A program made the translations under genes and the position numbers. A stretch of DNA of 64,000 nucleotides from UBA10365 sp041441915 (GTDB lineage: Bacteria; Pseudomonadota; Alphaproteobacteria; Rhodobacterales; Rhodobacteraceae): assembly GCA_041441915.1 (NCBI GenBank), contig JASDRS010000019.1, positions 62,001 to 126,000 on the forward strand. Direction: 5' to 3'. This document shows, in pieces, positions 26,805 to 35,544 of the stretch (the first letter of the stretch is position 1; every line of letters begins with the position of its first letter). Below the pieces are notes generated by a model. The model had not been told where the DNA came from and did no database searches. It worked only from the letters and a program-made list of their open reading frames with translations.

Positions 26805-27380
26805 ATGCAAGTTATTCTCCTGCAGCGCGTGACTAAATTGGGCCAAATGGGCGAAGTCGTAAGTGTGAAAGACGGGTACGGACGCAACTTTCTTTTACCA
26901 CAAGGTAAAGCACTTCGTGCGAACGCCGTTAATATTGCAGCTTTTGAAACACGCAAAGCACAACTGGAAACAGAAAACTTAGAAACACGTAAAGAAGCAC
27001 AAGCCATATTTGATAAGCTAAACGATCAAGTCTTTATTGTTATCCGTTCTGCTTCTGTTGCGGGCGCGCTTTACGGTTCTGTCACCACACGTGATGCGGC
27101 CGATTCCGCAACAACTGGTGGCTTTACTGTTAACCGCGCTCAAGTGTTCTTGGATCGCCCTATCAAAGAACTTGGCATGCATGCTGTGACTGTTGTTTTG
27201 CACCCTGAAGTGCAAGCCAAAATTATTTTAAATATAGCTCGTTCGAACGAAGAAGCCGAACTACAAGCCGCAGGCAAATCAATTAAAGAATTGGCAGCCG
27301 AAGCTGAAGCTGAAGCTGAATTCGAAATCGCTGAGCTTTTCGACCAAATGGGCGCAGCCCAAGATGGCGAAGACCTCTAA
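26805..27380 (+). CDS. rplI: 50S ribosomal protein L9
   Basis: Binds 23S rRNA near L1 and helps reading-frame accuracy. The 191-aa protein starts MQVILLQRVTKLGQMGEVV at 26805 behind a clear AAGGAG site; the frame extends upstream to 26634, but this overlaps rpsR and is not used. The N-terminal rRNA-binding domain, linker helix and C-terminal domain (residues 75-150) are normal. An acidic extension of about 40 residues rich in Glu-Ala follows, common in alphaproteobacteria. Last gene of the operon, followed by a terminator. Confidence 0.97.
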   Translation: MQVILLQRVTKLGQMGEVVSVKDGYGRNFLLPQGKALRANAVNIAAFETRKAQLETENLETRKEAQAIFDKLNDQVFIVIRSASVAGALYGSVTTRDAADSATTGGFTVNRAQVFLDRPIKELGMHAVTVVLHPEVQAKIILNIARSNEEAELQAAGKSIKELAAEAEAEAEFEIAELFDQMGAAQDGEDL

Positions 27381-27401
27381 GGTCTATGAAATTTAAAATT
27401 T

Positions 27402-27430
27402 AACCCGCAATGAGAGTTGCGGGTTTTTTA
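27402..27430 (+). terminator. rho-independent terminator after rplI
   Basis: AACCCGCAA (27402-27410) pairs perfectly with TTGCGGGTT (27417-27425) around a 6-nt loop, followed by TTTT. It ends the rpsF-rpsR-rplI mRNA. On the minus strand it could also stop readthrough from tig. Confidence 0.9.
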
Positions 27431-27515
27431 TTAATAATTTTTACAATTGATTGCAAAAAAACGCCCGCACACACACAAAACTGGAGGGGAAATCGATGCA
27501 TGAGCGAAGTTTTTT

Positions 27516-28850
27516 TTAAGCTTCATCTAAAGCCTCAACCACTTTTTGCAGTTCATCTTTAGAAACAGTTTTTTCTATTACCGTTGCACCGGCAACGATA
27601 AAGTCGACAACCTTGTCTTCAAAGATTGGCGCGCGCAACTGTTGTTGCATTTGCGGATTCTTTTGAACAAATTCAAAATAGGCTTTCTCTTCACCAGGAT
27701 ATTGCCGTGCTTGGTTCATCACCGCTTGCGTCATTTCAGAATCAGTCACTTGCACATCGGCTTTGCGGCCGATTTCAGCCACCAGCAGACCAAGACGTAC
27801 ACGGCGCACAGCCAAAGCTTTATGCTCGTCTGTGCTTTCAACCGAACCATGATTATGGTCATGCACTTCTGGATTTTCTTCGTGCCACAATTGATGCGCG
27901 ATTTGCCCCGCTTCAGCGTCAACAAGGCTTTCTGGAAGCTCAAAGGACACCATCTTATCCAATTGATCAAGCAAGGAGCGCTTCATGACTGCGCGTGCAG
28001 CACCGTTATATTCTGCTTCCAAACGATCGGAAACTTGATTTTTAAGACCAGCTAAATCTTCAGCCCCAAATTTTTTAGCCAATTCATCATCAATCGCAGC
28101 AGGTTTTGCTTCACTTACCGTTTTCACGGTGCAAGCAAATACCGCTGCTTTACCCGCTAAATGTGCAGCGCCATATTCTGGAGGAAATTCAACCTTTACA
28201 GACACTTCTTCACCAGCTTTGGTGCCAAGCAATTGCTCTTCAAAACCAGGGATAAACGAACCCGAGCCCAAAACCAATGGGTAATCATCAGCAGTGCCGC
28301 CATCAAAAGGTTCACCATCGACCGCACCTTTAAAGTCAATGACAACTTGATCACCGTCTTTTGCTTTTGCTGTTTTTTTGCGCACTTCATACGTATTCGA
28401 TGTTTTAGCAAGGCTTTCTAGCGCTTCAGTTACAGCAGTTTCTTCCGCCTTCACTATCAAGCGATCCAATTTTATTTTTGACGAGTCGACGTCTGGGATA
28501 TCTGACAAAGCTTCATAAGACATGTCAACGACCACGTCTTGACCTTCTTTCCAGTTTTCCCCGTCTACCATTTTTACATCAGGCGGCATCGCTGGCCGAT
28601 CACCGCTAGTATCTAAATGGTCTTTCATAGCAGCATCAATCGCTTCTTGCATTGCATCACCAATCATGCGAGGGCCATATTGCTTGCGAAGCATAGCCAT
28701 GGGCACTTTCCCTTTGCGAAAGCCCTTGATCTCGATAGTTGGTTGAGCTTCAATCAATTTTTCTTCAACTTTAGCATCTAACTCTGCCGCAGTCACTGTA
28801 ATCTTGTAGGCGCGCTTAAGGCCTTCGGTGAGAGTGTTCGTGACCTGCAT
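27516..28850 (-). CDS. tig: trigger factor (ribosome-associated chaperone and prolyl isomerase)
   Basis: Meets nascent chains at the ribosome exit. The 444-aa protein has the ribosome-binding signature GFRKGKVPMAMLRKQYG near residues 43-60. A FKBP-like isomerase domain spans about 155-245 (DGDQVVIDFKGAVDGEPFDG). A helical C-terminal chaperone domain completes it. The tRNA-Leu(UAG) gene lies 20 bp upstream on the same strand, so the mature tRNA 3' end is processed very close to the tig leader, and the two may share a transcript. In relatives clpP often follows tig; here the rplI operon end follows instead. Confidence 0.97.
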   Translation of the reverse strand: MQVTNTLTEGLKRAYKITVTAAELDAKVEEKLIEAQPTIEIKGFRKGKVPMAMLRKQYGPRMIGDAMQEAIDAAMKDHLDTSGDRPAMPPDVKMVDGENWKEGQDVVVDMSYEALSDIPDVDSSKIKLDRLIVKAEETAVTEALESLAKTSNTYEVRKKTAKAKDGDQVVIDFKGAVDGEPFDGGTADDYPLVLGSGSFIPGFEEQLLGTKAGEEVSVKVEFPPEYGAAHLAGKAAVFACTVKTVSEAKPAAIDDELAKKFGAEDLAGLKNQVSDRLEAEYNGAARAVMKRSLLDQLDKMVSFELPESLVDAEAGQIAHQLWHEENPEVHDHNHGSVESTDEHKALAVRRVRLGLLVAEIGRKADVQVTDSEMTQAVMNQARQYPGEEKAYFEFVQKNPQMQQQLRAPIFEDKVVDFIVAGATVIEKTVSKDELQKVVEALDEA

Positions 28851-28870
28851 TCTGTGTCCTTCTGTTTATA

Positions 28871-28955
28871 TGGTGCGGGTAGAGGGACTTGAACCCCCAC
28901 GCCTTGCGGCGCCAGAACCTAAATCTGGTGCGTCTGCCAATTTCGCCATACCCGC
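28871..28955 (-). tRNA. tRNA-Leu (anticodon UAG)
   Basis: Read on the minus strand, GCGGGTA pairs with TACCCGC in the acceptor stem, followed by A and an encoded CCA. The anticodon stem is CCAGA/TCTGG with loop TTTAGGT, giving anticodon UAG, which reads CUN codons. A class II variable arm (GCGCCGCAAGGCGT region) is present. It lies 20 bp upstream of tig on the same strand. Confidence 0.97.
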
Positions 28956-29395
28956 ATTATTCAAAATTCGCTGCCAAACCGCCATAGCAAACCATGAAAT
29001 TCCGCGTCCTTCTAACAAGTCCCTGCTGAGGAATCGAGAGGAAAATCTATAATTTTTATAACAATTTGATAAGTTTTTCTTTTTTAGTTAAAATAACTTA
29101 AAATAAGCGCTTTTATTTGATCATTCTGGCTAACTTAACCCCGCAAATAACCTTGGTCAGGTCAGACCTCACCCAAAGTCGCATTAGTGAGCCAATTTTA
29201 AGGCACCGCAGATAAAACTACCTATGATTTTTTATAAGTTTTAAAATAGATTAATTATTATGCATAAAGATTATAATTTAATCTAAGTCGTAAAAAAAAC
29301 TGCGCATAATTGTGTTTTAACGAACGCGACAATTGCCCCTTCTTTCCTAAACTGATCAGAGAATAATATGAATATTCATTAGGAGATTTAGATCC
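28956..29395. other. A/T-rich divergent spacer between tRNA-Leu(UAG) and glnB
   Basis: No supported gene. It must hold the glnB-glnA promoter(s) and the tRNA-tig promoter. An 11-bp palindrome AGGTCAGACCT lies at 29159-29169. I looked for a sigma-54 box (TGGCAC-N5-TTGC) and saw none that I would call. GCGCATAATTGTGT near 29308 only loosely resembles an NtrC half-site pair. Confidence 0.45.
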
Positions 29396-29734
29396 GTGAA
29401 GAAGATTGAGGCAATTATTAAACCATTTAAACTAGACGAAGTAAAAGAAGCTTTGCAAGAAGCGGGTATTCAAGGCTTGTCTGTAACTGAAGTCAAAGGA
29501 TTTGGTCGCCAGAAAGGCCACACAGAACTCTACCGAGGCGCTGAATATATTGTCGACTTTTTACCAAAAGTAAAAATTGAGGTTGTGTTAAGCGACGATT
29601 TGGTCGACACCGCCGTGCAAGCTATCATATCGGCGGCAAAAACTGACAAAATTGGTGATGGAAAAATCTTCGTTTATCCCGTTGAACAAGCCATACGTAT
29701 CCGCACAGGCGAAACGGGCGACGACGCCGTTTAG
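29396..29734 (+). CDS. glnB: nitrogen regulatory protein P-II
   Basis: Signal protein that reports 2-oxoglutarate and glutamine status to GlnD, GlnE and NtrB. The 112-aa protein starts with GTG at 29396 behind TAGGAGA. The T-loop KGHTELYRGAEY ends with the uridylylated Tyr51; the B-loop TDKIGDGKIFVYPVEQAIRI and C-loop RTGETGDDAV bind ATP. It is followed 69 bp later by glnA, the standard glnB-glnA operon, which suits GlnB rather than GlnK (no amtB nearby). Confidence 0.96.
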   Translation: MKKIEAIIKPFKLDEVKEALQEAGIQGLSVTEVKGFGRQKGHTELYRGAEYIVDFLPKVKIEVVLSDDLVDTAVQAIISAAKTDKIGDGKIFVYPVEQAIRIRTGETGDDAV

Positions 29735-29803
29735 CATGTTACGCCAAAACCTAAGCTGGCCACTTCGGCCTTTTGCAATCCTCGCAGTAAAAGGAATGTG
29801 TCT

Positions 29804-31213
29804 ATGAGCTCTGTTAAGACAGCACTAAAACTTATGAAAGATGAAGAGGTCGAATATGTCGACATTCGTTTCACCGATCCACGCGGCAAATTGCAGCACG
29901 TGACTTTGGTCGCCGATTTGGTAGACGAAGACTTCTTTTCTGAAGGTTTCATGTTCGACGGATCTTCAATCTCTGGTTGGAAATCGATCGACGAATCCGA
30001 TATGAAATTGATCCCTGATGCAGCTTCGGTCTATATTGACCCTTTCTATGCTGAAAAAACCATTTGCGTGCATTGCAATGTGGTAGAGCCAGACACGGGC
30101 GAAGCCTATAGCCGTGATCCGCGTTCTACAGCAATCAAAGCAGAAACCTATTTGAAATCGACCGGCATTGGCGATGCGTCTTACTGGGGGCCAGAGGCTG
30201 AATTTTTCCTGTTCGACGACGTACGCTATGCAGTAACCATGAACAAAGTGTCTTTCCAAGTTGATGCGATCGATGGCGCTTGGAACACGGACGCAAGCTT
30301 TGACGGTGCAAACTCGGGCCACCGCCCCGGCATTAAGGGCGGCTATTTCCCCGTTAACCCAATAGACGATGCGCAAGATCTTCGTGGTGAAATGCTTTCA
30401 ACCATGAAACGCATGGGCATGAAAGTTGACAAGCACCACCACGAAGTTGCGTCAAACCAACACGAGCTTGGCATGATTTTCGGTGGACTTATTGAACAAG
30501 CTGACAATATGCAAAAATATAAATATGTAATCCACAATGTGGCCCACGCTTACGGTAAATCGGCAACCTTCATGCCTAAACCGATGAAAGGCGACAATGG
30601 GTCAGGTATGCACGTTAACATGTCTATCTGGAAAGATGGCAAGCCTGTGTTTGCAGGCGACAAATATGCAGACCTAAGCCAAGAAGCACTTTACTTCATT
30701 GGTGGCGTTTTGAAGCATGCCAAAGCTCTGAATGCTCTTACAAATCCTTCAACCAACGCTTACAAGCGTTTGATTCCAGGCTTTGAAGCCCCAGTTTTGC
30801 GTGCTTATTCGGCGCGCAACCGCTCGGGTGCGGTTCGCATTCCATGGACGGAATCGCCAAAAGCCAAACGTGTTGAAGCCCGTTTCCCTGATCCATCAGC
30901 AAATCCATATCTTTGCTTTGCGGCTTTGTTAATGGCGGGTCTAGACGGTATAAAAAATAAAATCGATCCGGGTGCACCTTCGGACAAAGATCTTTACGAT
31001 CTTCCAGCCGAAGAATTAGCAGCAATTCCAACAGTTTGTGGTTCATTACGTGAAGCACTTGATGAATTAGCAAAGGACCATGACTTCTTACTGGCTGGTG
31101 ACGTGTTCACCAAAGATCAGCTCGAAGGTTATATGGCTTTAAAATGGGAAGAAGTTTATGCCTACGAGCATACGCCCCACCCAATTGAATACCAAATGTA
31201 CTATTCTTGCTAA
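29804..31213 (+). CDS. glnA: glutamine synthetase, type I
   Basis: Makes glutamine from glutamate, ammonia and ATP; forms a dodecamer. I use the ATG at 29804 (469 aa, normal GSI length) behind AAAAGGA; a GTG two codons upstream is in frame. Motifs: FMFDGSSISGWKSIDESDM, ATP-site KPMKGDNGSGMHVNMSIWKD, and the adenylylation loop PSDKDLYDLPAEE with Tyr398, so control by GlnE is expected. Co-transcribed with glnB. Confidence 0.97.
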   Translation: MSSVKTALKLMKDEEVEYVDIRFTDPRGKLQHVTLVADLVDEDFFSEGFMFDGSSISGWKSIDESDMKLIPDAASVYIDPFYAEKTICVHCNVVEPDTGEAYSRDPRSTAIKAETYLKSTGIGDASYWGPEAEFFLFDDVRYAVTMNKVSFQVDAIDGAWNTDASFDGANSGHRPGIKGGYFPVNPIDDAQDLRGEMLSTMKRMGMKVDKHHHEVASNQHELGMIFGGLIEQADNMQKYKYVIHNVAHAYGKSATFMPKPMKGDNGSGMHVNMSIWKDGKPVFAGDKYADLSQEALYFIGGVLKHAKALNALTNPSTNAYKRLIPGFEAPVLRAYSARNRSGAVRIPWTESPKAKRVEARFPDPSANPYLCFAALLMAGLDGIKNKIDPGAPSDKDLYDLPAEELAAIPTVCGSLREALDELAKDHDFLLAGDVFTKDQLEGYMALKWEEVYAYEHTPHPIEYQMYYSC

Positions 31214-31231
31214 TCGCAAGGCAAGAGATAA

Positions 31232-31251
31232 GGGCGTCAGAAATGGCGCCC
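31232..31251 (+). terminator. weak hairpin after glnA, possible terminator
   Basis: GGGCG (31232-31236) pairs with CGCCC (31247-31251) around a 10-nt loop, followed by catctttatattt. The stem is short and the T-run is interrupted, so this is a low-confidence call. It is in the right place to end the glnB-glnA mRNA. Confidence 0.35.
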
Positions 31252-31270
31252 CATCTTTATATTTAAACAC

Positions 31271-32108
31271 TTACTTAAAACCTTTTTTTAAAAAATTTTC
31301 TAAGTGCTTATCAGTCCGAAATAGAGGCTTATTCAAGCATTCCAGCGCCGCCCTCACATCAGAGCCAAGGCCGCTCAATTAACCAAATACGTCTGAATAC
31401 TAAAAACCACCGCGACCGATTAGGCAGGCGCATCAGCTGATTGGCACTCTGATTTGGCACGAATTTTATCATCCATTCCACACCCCCTTTTTGACATAGA
31501 ATAGGGGAGAGTGAAACAATTTTCTATCGTGATAAATCAGTGCATTGTCCCACCAGATAGCTTGCTCAGCTTTGATCGCATCAAAAAAGCCGCGGCACAT
31601 GGGCCACCTAAAGTTGTATCATACCGCACCACTACTTGGATTAATACCCATCAAGGGGCGGCCGATTTTTTCGTGCAAATGCCAATTGGCAGGAAAGCGA
31701 TAGAATCGCTTTATCAGCACCCCTTGACTTTAACACTACTCCATCAGGCAAAAATCTTCTTGCAACAAACGCTCCACAGTCAAAAGCGGTACAGAGCGTT
31801 TCAATTGCACGCTGAAACTGCCTGGCCTAGTCAAATAGTTTGACTTGATTTAATAGGTGGGCTTTGTGGACGAAAATGCCAAGACCTTGTCATAAAGCTC
31901 TCTCGCAGAGAGCGATGGCCCCATCTTTCTGCACATGCAAGACCAATGGATCATGTGCAATCAGGCGGTCGCGTTAAGCCATTAGGCCCGCAAAAATATC
32001 ATCCATAATCAGCCGATCGCTTGAATTAAGCGGCAACATTCCTGGCAAACGCGCGGTGCCCAGATCCATCCAGGGAGCAAAGGGCAACGGGCTTTGCAAA
32101 ATCGTTAC
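31271..32108 (-). pseudogene. decayed heme-dependent oxidative N-demethylase family gene (DUF3445)
   Basis: Minus-strand translation with frame changes gives collinear pieces of the family over about 280 codons, near full length. N-terminal part: VTILQSPLPFAPWMDLGTAR, then NSSDRLIMDDIFAGLMA and RDRLIAHDP. Middle: PLLTVERLLQEDFCLM, FPANWHLHEKIGRPLMGI, then FFDAIKAEQAIWWDNALIY. C-terminal part: VAVVFSIQTYLV and ALECLNKPLFRTDKH, ending at a TAA at 31271-31273. Several stops and frameshifts separate these pieces, and the expected start codon reads GTA, so the gene is dead. Intact members are thought to demethylate small amines. The plus-strand open frame at 31511-31843 is its antisense shadow. 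Confidence 0.85.
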
Positions 32109-32247
32109 CAAAAAAACCTAGTAAAGCCCTTTAGCGTTAAACATGTGCTTATTGTGCGTTCCACTTGACCCTGGGTGACCAAAGACTTGCACCCAATACA
32201 CTCAGCGTCTAGAACCAGCCTTAAAAGCTTGCTCTGAAAGGCCTGGC

Positions 32248-33552
32248 ATGATCCCGCGTTATTCTCGTCCTGAAATGGTGGCCCTTTGGTCACCCGAAAC
32301 CAAATTCCGCATCTGGTACGAGATCGAGGCCCACGCATGCGACGCACAAGCCGCAATCGGCATTATTCCGAAAGAAAATGCCGCCGCTGTTTGGCGTGCC
32401 AAAGACGTAATCTTTGACGTGGCGCGCATTGACGAAATCGAAGCCATCACCAAACATGACGTGATAGCCTTTCTGACCCATCTAGCCGAACATATCGGCG
32501 CAAATGATGCCCGCTTTGTGCATCAGGGCATGACCTCTTCTGACGTGTTGGACACCGCCTTTAACCTACAATTGGTGCGCGCGACGGACCTTTTGCTGAC
32601 TGGGGTAGACCGCGTACTGGCCACCCTTAAAACTCGCGCCTTTGAACATAAAGACACGGTGCGCATTGGCCGCAGTCACGGCATTCATGCAGAACCCACC
32701 ACAATGGGCCTAACCTTTGCCCGTTTTTACGCCGAAATGGCCCGGGGCCGCAACCGCTTGCTGGCCGCCCGTGCTGAAGTCGCTACAGGCGCCATTTCGG
32801 GCGCAGTTGGTACCTTTGCCAATATAGACCCAACTGTTGAGGAACATGTTTGCGCTATGCTTGGCCTAACGCCAGAGCCAATATCAACCCAAGTTATCCC
32901 CCGTGACCGCCATGCAATGTATTTTGCAACCCTAGGCGTAATTGCATCAAGCATTGAAAATATAGCAATCGAAATTCGTCATATGCAGCGTACTGAAGTG
33001 TGTGAAGCAGAAGAGTTTTTCAGCCCTGGGCAAAAGGGTTCGTCCGCCATGCCTCATAAACGCAACCCAGTCTTGACCGAAAACCTAACAGGTCTGGCCC
33101 GTTTGGTGAGAATGTCGGTTGTTCCTGCACTTGAAAATGTTGCACTTTGGCATGAACGCGATATTTCGCATTCTTCAGTTGAGCGCGCCATCGGTCCTGA
33201 CACCACCATCACTTTGGATTTTGCCCTCCATCGATTGGCAATCGTAATCGAAAAATTAATAATTTATCCCGAAAATATGTTAGCTAATATGAATAAATTT
33301 AAAGGTTTGATTATGTCGCAACGCGTACTTTTGGCACTGACGCAAGCGGGCGTATCGCGCGAAGAAAGCTACCGTTTGGTGCAGCGCAATGCGATGAAAG
33401 TTTGGGAAAAAGGTGCTGATTTCAAAACCGAACTTTTGGCTGACACTGGTGTGCGTGCCGCACTTTCAGCTGAGGCTATAGACGAAAAATTTGATCTTGG
33501 CTATCATACCAAACATGTTGACATAATTTTTAAGCGGGTTTTTGAAGCCTAA
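32248..33552 (+). CDS. purB: adenylosuccinate lyase
   Basis: Acts twice in purine synthesis, splitting SAICAR and adenylosuccinate. The 434-aa protein shows the superfamily signature GQKGSSAMPHKRNPVLTENL near residues 261-280, and also HQGMTSSDVLDTA and GRSHGIHAEPTTMG with the catalytic His. The ATG at 32248 gives the usual start MIPRYSRPEMVALWS. It stands alone on the plus strand after the DUF3445 relic. Confidence 0.97.
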   Translation: MIPRYSRPEMVALWSPETKFRIWYEIEAHACDAQAAIGIIPKENAAAVWRAKDVIFDVARIDEIEAITKHDVIAFLTHLAEHIGANDARFVHQGMTSSDVLDTAFNLQLVRATDLLLTGVDRVLATLKTRAFEHKDTVRIGRSHGIHAEPTTMGLTFARFYAEMARGRNRLLAARAEVATGAISGAVGTFANIDPTVEEHVCAMLGLTPEPISTQVIPRDRHAMYFATLGVIASSIENIAIEIRHMQRTEVCEAEEFFSPGQKGSSAMPHKRNPVLTENLTGLARLVRMSVVPALENVALWHERDISHSSVERAIGPDTTITLDFALHRLAIVIEKLIIYPENMLANMNKFKGLIMSQRVLLALTQAGVSREESYRLVQRNAMKVWEKGADFKTELLADTGVRAALSAEAIDEKFDLGYHTKHVDIIFKRVFEA

Positions 33553-33756
33553 CTGTGGCAAATAAAAAAGATCAACAAATTAAATTCAGTTTAATTTTAT
33601 AAGAAAAATTGACTTTTAAGTCGGTTAATATTGAACAAATAAAAATTATCAAATTCTGTGAACTAGGGGCGAAGAAGAGGGCCTCATGCTTGTGATTTTG
33701 CGTCCATACCCCTAATGTATCTCAAACTACCATTGCGGTAGCAGTTAAGGCTAATA

Positions 33757-34626
33757 ATGATGGTCAAAAAAAACAATCACCCAATAGATTATGTCCAAAA
33801 CTTATTAATGATTGGAATAATCAAGGTGCTCTTGCTCTTGCCATATCATTGGCGCGGGAACATTTGCGGTTGGTTTTTGGCCTATATCCTCAGCCCTTTG
33901 GCCGGTTACAACACTCGCATTAAAGACAATCTGTCTCTTGTTTTTCCAGAAATGTCCAAAGAGCAAAAAAAATATATCATCCGCTCAGTTCCAAAAAACG
34001 TAGGACGCACACTAATCGAAGTATATTCAGGACAAGAGTTTAAAAAACACGTAAGCAATAGCACGATTATCGGTGGCGGCATGGAAGCATTGCTGCACGC
34101 GCGTGAAAAAGGCCAAGGTGTCATCTTAATCTCCGGGCATTTTGGCAATTATGACGTACCGCGGGCGGTTTTGTCAGGCATGGGTTATTCTGTGGCCAGC
34201 CTTTACAAACCCTTTCGCAATGTACATTTCGACCGACATTACTATAACACGATCGGGAAAATAGCATCGCCCATCTTTCCAGCCACCCGGAACGGCATGG
34301 CCAAAATGCTTCGCCACATTAAAGATGGAGGGTTGATTGGGATCTTGGTTGACCAACACATTAATCATGGTATAGCGCTTGATTTTCTGGGCCGCCCCGC
34401 AAAAACAGCCCTTTCGGCCGCAGAAATGGCGTTAAAATACAACTGCTTACTGGTGCCCACCTATGGAGTCCGCCATGCAAATGGGTTAGATTTTGATCTG
34501 ATCATCGAAAAACCAATTCCCCATACCGACCCTACCACCATGACACAGTCATTAAATGACAGTCTTTCTGTGCAAGTGCGCGCCCATATGGATCAGTGGT
34601 TTTGGATTCACAAACGCTGGAAATAG
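33757..34626 (+). CDS. lysophospholipid / lipid A lauroyl-type acyltransferase (LpxL/HtrB family)
   Basis: Inner-membrane acyltransferase of the LpxL/HtrB family, 289 aa. It has an N-terminal membrane segment and the catalytic H-X4-D motif in ISGHFGNYD near residue 128. The segment GGLIGILVDQHINHGIALDF lies near 190, and the C-terminal DQWFWIHKRW is diagnostic. Likely role: secondary acylation of lipid A or a related lipid. The exact acceptor is not clear because the family includes ornithine-lipid-related members. It ends 1 bp before the stop of the convergent DUF1223 gene. Confidence 0.9.
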   Translation: MMVKKNNHPIDYVQNLLMIGIIKVLLLLPYHWRGNICGWFLAYILSPLAGYNTRIKDNLSLVFPEMSKEQKKYIIRSVPKNVGRTLIEVYSGQEFKKHVSNSTIIGGGMEALLHAREKGQGVILISGHFGNYDVPRAVLSGMGYSVASLYKPFRNVHFDRHYYNTIGKIASPIFPATRNGMAKMLRHIKDGGLIGILVDQHINHGIALDFLGRPAKTALSAAEMALKYNCLLVPTYGVRHANGLDFDLIIEKPIPHTDPTTMTQSLNDSLSVQVRAHMDQWFWIHKRWK

Positions 34627-34627
34627 C

Positions 34628-35341
34628 CTACGGTAAGCGTGCCGCAGCCAAAATCTGCGACGGTCCTTGTTCTTGTAATATTACCGCTGTTTGGTCATTG
34701 CCATCATGCCTGGTGACGATACTCAAGGGCGCTTCACCCGACCATTGTCCAACAGTTTCCCACGATGTAACTATATTTAAATAAGTTATTGTTTTATTAG
34801 CATTTTCACCATTTTTGATCTGCACTTCCTCTTTCAGGCGATAGCGCACCAGCTGTACTATCATGGGCAGTTCAAAGGACTTAGGACTTCGAGCCTTGAT
34901 CATCAGATTTTGTCCCATTTTAGTCAACTGCAGTCCATAATTGTCCTGCCGTACCTGAGCGTCTACAATCAATTTACCGATCAAAGCCACTTTAGATCCT
35001 TGCGTCTGTGCGGCGCCATTGATAACCACTTGCGGCGTATATACAGATTTTTCCTTGTGAAAAACTGCATAAGATTTTTGGCGGTCGCTAAATTTACTTT
35101 GCCCAAACTTATCCTTCCAGCCGATATAGTCCCAGTAATCTACATGCAACGCCAAAGGCAAAACATCATCCCTTTTTACCCAGTCCTTCATCAAAGAATC
35201 CGCAGGCGGACAAGAAGGACAACCTTGAGATGTAAAAAGTTCAAGCACCACCAAAGATTGCGCCTGAGCCCCCCAAGTGACAAAAACACCAAATCCGCTG
35301 ACAGCTAAAATCCGCAGATACGTTAAAAAATTAGTCATCAC
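34628..35341 (-). CDS. DUF1223 family thioredoxin-like exported protein
   Basis: A 237-aa protein with an N-terminal signal peptide (hydrophobic to about residue 27, ending WGAQA). A thioredoxin-like domain follows, with the conserved LELFTSQGCPSCPPAD near residues 34-49 (CPSC in the place of CxxC), then HVDYWDYIGWKD and SVYTPQVVINGA. The family is common in Rhodobacteraceae and often lies near acnA. Its function is not established; a periplasmic redox role is an inference from the fold. Divergent from acnA. Confidence 0.88.
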   Translation of the reverse strand: MMTNFLTYLRILAVSGFGVFVTWGAQAQSLVVLELFTSQGCPSCPPADSLMKDWVKRDDVLPLALHVDYWDYIGWKDKFGQSKFSDRQKSYAVFHKEKSVYTPQVVINGAAQTQGSKVALIGKLIVDAQVRQDNYGLQLTKMGQNLMIKARSPKSFELPMIVQLVRYRLKEEVQIKNGENANKTITYLNIVTSWETVGQWSGEAPLSIVTRHDGNDQTAVILQEQGPSQILAAARLP

Positions 35342-35544
35342 TTAACCTCATATTTAACAAAACTGTAAATTAAAAGTCATAAAACATCCAATCACCCTAT
35401 CGCGAGGAGGCCTACTTTTGATCAAATCAAATTTTTGAAGTGCTTTGTAAAATCTAAATATTTGGCCTATATTTAATTAAAACTATGGATATTGTGCATA
35501 CAACTGCATACAAAGCATTAGATACATTCTTAAAGGAACCTTCC

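Noticed and set aside
31511..31843. 110-codon open frame on the plus strand
   Set aside because: It lies antisense to the DUF3445 relic, whose conserved pieces are clear on the minus strand; the plus translation resembles nothing.
35418..35430. FNR-like site upstream of acnA (TTGAT-CAA-ATCAA)
   Set aside because: The spacing is 3 nt where FNR/FnrL sites need 4, so a functional site is unlikely.
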